Source: Eriocheir sinensis
Lineage: Eukaryota > Arthropoda > Malacostraca > Decapoda > Varunidae
Length of the DNA: 64,000 nucleotides
Reading direction: 5' to 3'
Assembly: GCF_024679095.1 (NCBI RefSeq)
Contig: NW_026111778.1
Span: forward strand, 62,001-126,000
A program made the position numbers and the translations under genes. Numbering within the stretch: the stretch's first letter is position 1; every line of letters begins with the position of its first letter. This document shows, piece after piece, positions 58,401 through 64,000 of this stretch. The notes under the pieces are model-generated. The model worked only from the letters and a program-made list of their open reading frames with translations, ran no database searches and had not been told where the DNA came from.

Positions 58401-61239
58401 TAATATATTTTTATACATATTTAAAATATTTAATGTATATTTTGTATATATATTTTATCCAAATTTACGTTATTTTATATGTATTTGTTTATATATTTTC
58501 ATACAAATTTACATTATTTTATGTGAGTTTTGTATATGTATTTCAATACAAATTTGCCTAGCTTTATGTGTATTTTGCATATCTATTTTCAAACAAATTT
58601 AAATTATTTTTGTGTATTATTGTATATATTTTTATTCAAATTTTAGTTATTTTATTTGTTTTTTGTATATATATTTTCCTACAAATATATATTCTTTTAT
58701 TGGAATTTTGTGTATTTGATTTTTTACGAATTTACATTATTTTATGTGTTTTTTGTATATATATTTTTCTACGTATTAAAATTATTTCAATGTGTATTTT
58801 ATATATACATTTTCATAAAAATTTAAGTTATTTTATTGTGTGTATTCGTATATATTTTGAAACAAATTTTATACAAATTCATGTTATTTTATGTGTATTT
58901 GTATATATATTTTCATACAAATTTATATTATTTTATGTGTATTCTTACATATATTTTATTAGAAATTTACCTTATTTTATGTTTATTTTGTATATTCATT
59001 TCATTCAATTTTAAATTATTTAATGTGTATTTTTGTATTTGTATTTAGGTTATCTTAGGTTATCTTTAGGTTACCTTATTTTATGTTTATTTTGTATATT
59101 TATTTTATTCAATTTTAAATTATTTTATGTGTATATTTGTATTTGTATTTAGGTTATTTTATGTGTATTTTGTATATATATTTTCATCCAAAATAACATT
59201 ATTTTATTGGAATTTTCTTAATATAATTCGATACGAATTTAGATTATTTCATAGGTATTTTGTATACATATTTTTATACTCATTTACATTATCTAAAGTG
59301 TGTTTTGTATATATATTTTTATGGAAATTTATTTTATGTTCATTTTTGTACATATATTTTTATAGAAATTTGCGTTATTTTATGTATATAGTTTTATATA
59401 AATTTACGTTATTTTATGTGCATTTTGTATATTTATATTTATACAAATACACATTCTTTTAATGGTATATTGTTTATTTACATTTATACGAATTTACATT
59501 ATTTTATGTGTATTTTGTATACATTTTTTTATTCGTATTTACTTAATATTATGTGTATTTTGTATATGTATTTTTATAGAAATCTTCGTTATTTTATATG
59601 TATTCGTATATATATTTTGAAACAAATTTACATTATTTTATATGTATTTTGCATATGTATTTCAATACAAATTTACCTTATTGTATGTGTATTTTGTATA
59701 TTTATTTTAATACAAATTCAAATATTTTATGTGTATTTTGGTATCAAGAATTTTATAAAAAATGCGTTATTTTATAGGTATTTTGCATCTTAATTTTCAT
59801 ACAAATTTACATTATTTTATTAATATTCTGTGTATATATTTTGATACGATTTTACATTATTGTATTTGTGTTTTGTATATATTTTTTTATACATTTTTAC
59901 ATTATTTAATGTGTATTTTGAATATATATTTCATACAAGTTTACGTTATTATAATTATGTGTATTTGTTTATATATTTTCTTTCAAATTTACATTATATT
60001 ATGTGTATTTTGTATATGTATTTCAATACAAATTAACATAATTTTATGTGTATTTTGTATATTTCTTTTCATACAAATTAAAATTATTTTTGTGTATTTT
60101 TGTATATAGTTTTTTACAAATTTAGGTTATTTTATGTACGCATTTACATTTTTTAATGTGTGTTTTGTATATATATTTTTATCCAAAGTTACTTTATTTT
60201 ACGTTCATTTTTGGATATATTTTTATAGAAATTAGCGTTATTTTATATGTATTTGTATATGTTTTCTCATACAAATTTACACTATTTTATTGGTATTTTG
60301 TTTATTTAGTTTGATACGAATTACATGATAATATGTGTATTTTGTATATATTTTTTATACGTATTTACATTACTTAATCTGTATTTTGTTTATATATTTT
60401 TAAACAAATTTCCGTTATTATATGTATTTTTATAAATATTTTGATACAAATTTACATTATTTTATGTATTTTGTATATACATTTCAATTCAAATTTAGCT
60501 TATTTTATCCGTATGTTGTATATCTATTTTTACACGAATTTAATTACTTCTGTGTATTTTTGTATATAGTTTTATACAAATTTACGTTATTTTATGTGTA
60601 TTTTCTATATTTATATTTATACAAATACACATTCTTTCATTGGTATTTTGTTTATTTATTTTGATACGAATTTACATTATTTTATATGTATTTTGTATAC
60701 ATTTTCTTATACGTATTTACTTCATTTTATGTGTATTTTGGATATATATTTTTATACAAATCTACGTTATTTTATGTGTATTCGTATATATATTTTGAAA
60801 CAAATTTACATTGTTTTATATGTATTTTGCATATCTATTTCAATACAGATTTACCTTATTGTATGTTTATTTTGTATATTTATTTTAATACAAATTAATT
60901 TTTTCATGTGTATTTTGCTATATATATTTTTATAAAAAATGCGTTATTTAATGGGTATTTTGCATCTTTATTTTCATACAAATTTACATTGTTTTATTAA
61001 TATTCTGGTATTTCTTTAATACGATTTTACATTATTCTATTTGTGTTTTGTATCTATTTTTTTATACATATTTACATTATTTAATGTGTATTTTGTATAT
61101 ATTAAAACAAATTTACGTTATTTTAAGCGCATCTGTTAAAATATTTTGATACAAATTTAACTTACTTTATATATTTTGTATATATATTTCAATACAAATT
61201 TAGTTTATTTTATGTATATTTTGTATATCTATTTTCATT
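58401..61239 (+). repeat. Satellite block 32, T-rich orientation
   Basis: About 63 monomers, the partner of 4330-7024, with three additional monomers around 60,600-60,740. It repeats the 104-bp local duplication, here at 58,967-59,152. Confidence 0.9.
58967..59152 (+). repeat. Local 104-bp tandem duplication, 54-kb partner
   Basis: The same structure as 4888-5073, with the three 'ttaggtta' units at 59,045-59,075. Its presence in both copies shows that the local duplication is older than the 54-kb duplication. Confidence 0.9.
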
Positions 61240-62843
61240 AGTATCAAAATAAATAAACAAAATAGCATTAAAAAATGTAAATTTGTATGAGAAAACATAT
61301 ACAAATACACATAAAATAACGCAAATTTCTAAAAAAATATATGTACAAAAATGCACATAAAAAAAGGAAATTTGCATAAAAATATATATACAAAACACAT
61401 TAAATAATGTAAATGCGTACATAAAATAACCTAAATTTGTATAAAACTATATACAAAAATACACAAAAATATTTAAAATTTGTATGAAAAGAAATATACA
61501 AAATACACATAAAATTAGGTAAATTTGTATTGAAATACATATACAAAATACACATTAAATAATGTAAATTTGAATGAAAATATATAAACAAATACACTTA
61601 AAATAACGTTAATTTGTATAAAATATATATGCAAGATACACATTAAATAATGTAAATGTGTATAAAAAAATATATTCAAAAAAGAAATAGAATAATGTAA
61701 AATCCTATAAATATAAATACACAGAATATCTATAAAATAATGTAAATTTGTATGAAAAGAAAGATGCAAAATTCCCATAAAATAGCGCATTTTTTATAAA
61801 AATATATATACCAAAATACACATAAAATATTTAAATTTGTATCGAAATAAATATACAAAATGCATATACAGTAAGGTAAATATGTATTGAAAGAGATATT
61901 CAAAAATACATATAAAACAAAGTAGATTTGTTTCAAAATATATATACGAATATACATAAAATAACGTAGATTTCTTTAGAAATATATATACAAAATACAC
62001 ATGAAATTATGTAAATACGTATAAAATATATATACAAAATACATATCTAGGTAAATTCGTGTCAAAATAAATAAACAAAATATCATGAAAAGAATGTGTA
62101 TTTGTATGAAAATAAATAATAGATAATAAATTTGTATGAAATATATATGCAAGATACACATTAAATAATGTAAATATGTATAAAAAAATATATACAAAAA
62201 ACAAATAGAAAAATGTGAAATCGTATCAAAATAAATACACCGAATATTAATAAAATAATGTAAATTTGTATGAAAATAAAGATGCAAAATTCCCATCAAA
62301 TAGCGCATTTCTTATAAAAATATATATACCAAAATACACATAAAATATTTAAATTTGTATTGAAATAAATATACAAAATGCACATACAATAAGGTAAATT
62401 TGTATTGAAAGAGATATGCAAAAATACATATAAAACAATGTAAATTTGTTTCAAAATATATATACGAATACACATAAAATAACGTAGATTTCTATAAAAA
62501 TATATATACAAAATACACATAAAATTAAATAAATACGTATAAAAATAGATATACAAAATACACATAGAATAATGTAAAATTGTTAAAAAAAAAAAACAGA
62601 ATATAAATAAAATAATGTAAATTTGTATGAAAATAAAAATGCAAAATACCCATAAAATAAAGCATATTTTTACAAAAATACATATACAAAAATACACATA
62701 GCATAATTAAATTTGTATTAAAATTAACATACAAAATGCATATACAATAAGGTAAATTTGTATTGAAAAAATATGCAAAATACACATAAAACAGTGTAAA
62801 TTTATTTCAAAATCTATATACGAATACTCATAAATCAACGTAG
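61240..62843 (-). repeat. Satellite block 33, A-rich orientation
   Basis: About 36 monomers, the partner of 7025-8630 (offset 54,215). 'acaccgaatatt' at 62,238 corresponds to 8026. Confidence 0.9.
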
Positions 62844-64000
62844 TGTATTTGTTTTCATTTCATACAAATTTTCATTATTTTATGTGTATTTTGTACATGT
62901 ACTAATTTGTACAAATTTAACTAATTATATGTTTATTTTGTATATCAATTTTCATAAAAATTGAAATTATTTTTGTTTTTTTTTTGTATATTTTTTTATA
63001 CAAATTTTCGTTATTTTATGTGTATTTTGTATATTTATTTTCCTACAAATATACGTTCTTTTATCGGAATTTTGTTTGTTTATTTTGATACAAATTTACA
63101 TTATTTTAGGTGTATTTGGTATATATATTTTTATACTATTTTCATCATTTTATATGTATTTTGTATGTATCTTTTCATAGAAATTAACTCTATTTTATGT
63201 GTATTCGTATATATATTTTGATACAAATTTACATTATTGATGTGTATTTTGCATATGTATTTCAATACAAATTTACTTTATTGTATATGCATTTTGTATA
63301 TTTATTTCAATACAAATTTAATTATTTCATGTGTATTTTTGTATATATATTTTTATGCATATATGCGTTATTATATGGGTATTTTGCATCTTTATTTTCA
63401 TTCAAATTTAAATTATTTTATTGATATTCTGTTTATTTATTTTGATACGATTAAACATTATTCTATGTGTATTTTGTATATATATTTTTATACATATTTA
63501 CATTATTTAATGTATATTTTGTATATATATTTTATCCAAATTTACGTTATTTTATGTGTATTTGTTTATATATTTTCATACAAATTTACATTATTTTATG
63601 TGTATTTTGTATATGTAATTCAATACAAATTTGCCTAACTTTATGTGTATTTTGCATATATATTTTCAAACAAATTTAAATTATTTTTGTGTATTTTTGT
63701 ATTTATTTTTATACAAATTTTAGTTATTTTATTTGTATTTTGTATATAGATTTTCCTACAAATATACAATCTTTTCTCATAATTTTGTTTATTTATTTTG
63801 GTACGAGTTTACATTATTTTATGTGTATTTTGTATATATATTTTTCTACGTATTTACATTATTTTATGTGTATTTTGAATATATATTTTAATAAAAATTT
63901 ACATAATTTTATTGTGTGTATTCCTCTTTATTTTGATACAAATTTTATACAAATTCATGTTATTTTATGTGTATTTGTATATATATTTTCATACAAATTT
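62844..64000 (+). repeat. Satellite block 34, T-rich orientation, runs off the window
   Basis: About 26 monomers, the partner of 8631-9786 (offset 54,214). The match continues to the last base, so the 54-kb copy is truncated by the window edge. Confidence 0.9.

Larger units (their letters stand above)
53984..64000 (+). repeat. 54-kb direct repeat, copy 2 (partial)
   Basis: Collinear with 1-9786 and longer by about 231 bp, almost all in two steps of about 89 and 135 bp (two and three monomers). It continues past the end of the window. Confidence 0.93.

Overview
The window is non-coding satellite DNA from end to end. I find no credible protein-coding gene, rRNA, tRNA, transposon or CRISPR array. 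It is built from roughly 1,400 copies of one diverged, very AT-rich monomer of about 45 bp (spacings I counted at 2105-2505 are 43-45 bp; my by-eye consensus has only 6 G+C in 45). Read T-rich, each monomer has a core near 'atgtgtattttgtat', an A/T spacer of about 12 bases, then 'atacaaatttacattattt'. The composition, the absence of genes over 64 kb and the layered repeats point to a eukaryotic chromosome, in a heterochromatic, centromere-proximal, subtelomeric or sex/B-chromosome-like satellite block. I cannot name the species; a very AT-rich protist or an AT-rich animal or plant satellite are all possible.

The monomers are not all head-to-tail. Orientation switches about 35 times, giving about 36 blocks. 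In '-' blocks the top strand is A-rich ('acaaaatacacataaaata'); these total about 43 kb. In '+' blocks the top strand is T-rich ('ttttatgtgtattttgtat'); these total about 21 kb. Five pure (TA)n arrays of about 94-253 bp sit in the monomer spacer or on an orientation switch.

Above the monomer there are several layers. (1) A roughly 1.0-kb higher-order repeat, tandem in two units at about 20.2-22.5, 37.9-40.0 and 44.0-46.0 kb. (2) Long collinear duplications that carry orientation switches with them: 36.7-41.1 with 42.6-47.2 kb (offset 5.9-6.08 kb, nearly identical), 23.3-25.8 with 46.9-49.5, 15.5-18.2 with 25.1-28.5, 20.6-23.5 with 37.9-41.1, 18.6-20.5 with 40.9-42.8, 12.4-14.0 with 41.9-43.6, and 13.0-14.6 with 36.7-38.4. 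(3) Inverted copies and large imperfect palindromes at 0.6-2.5, 28.5-30.8, 33.4-34.1 and 54.6-56.5 kb. (4) A super-period: the first 9.8 kb of the window recurs in direct orientation as its last 10.0 kb (offset 53,983 to 54,214 bp), so the window spans slightly more than one 54-kb unit. The 54-kb copies differ by whole-monomer indels (about 89 and 135 bp).

The many open reading frames are a by-product of the monomer. Its length is divisible by three and the T-rich strand of the consensus has no stop codon in any frame, so meaningless periodic Tyr/Ile/Phe/Leu peptides read through in whichever direction the block points. All alignments here were made by eye from landmark variants. Offsets are exact at the landmarks quoted, while block edges are good to about 10-30 bp.
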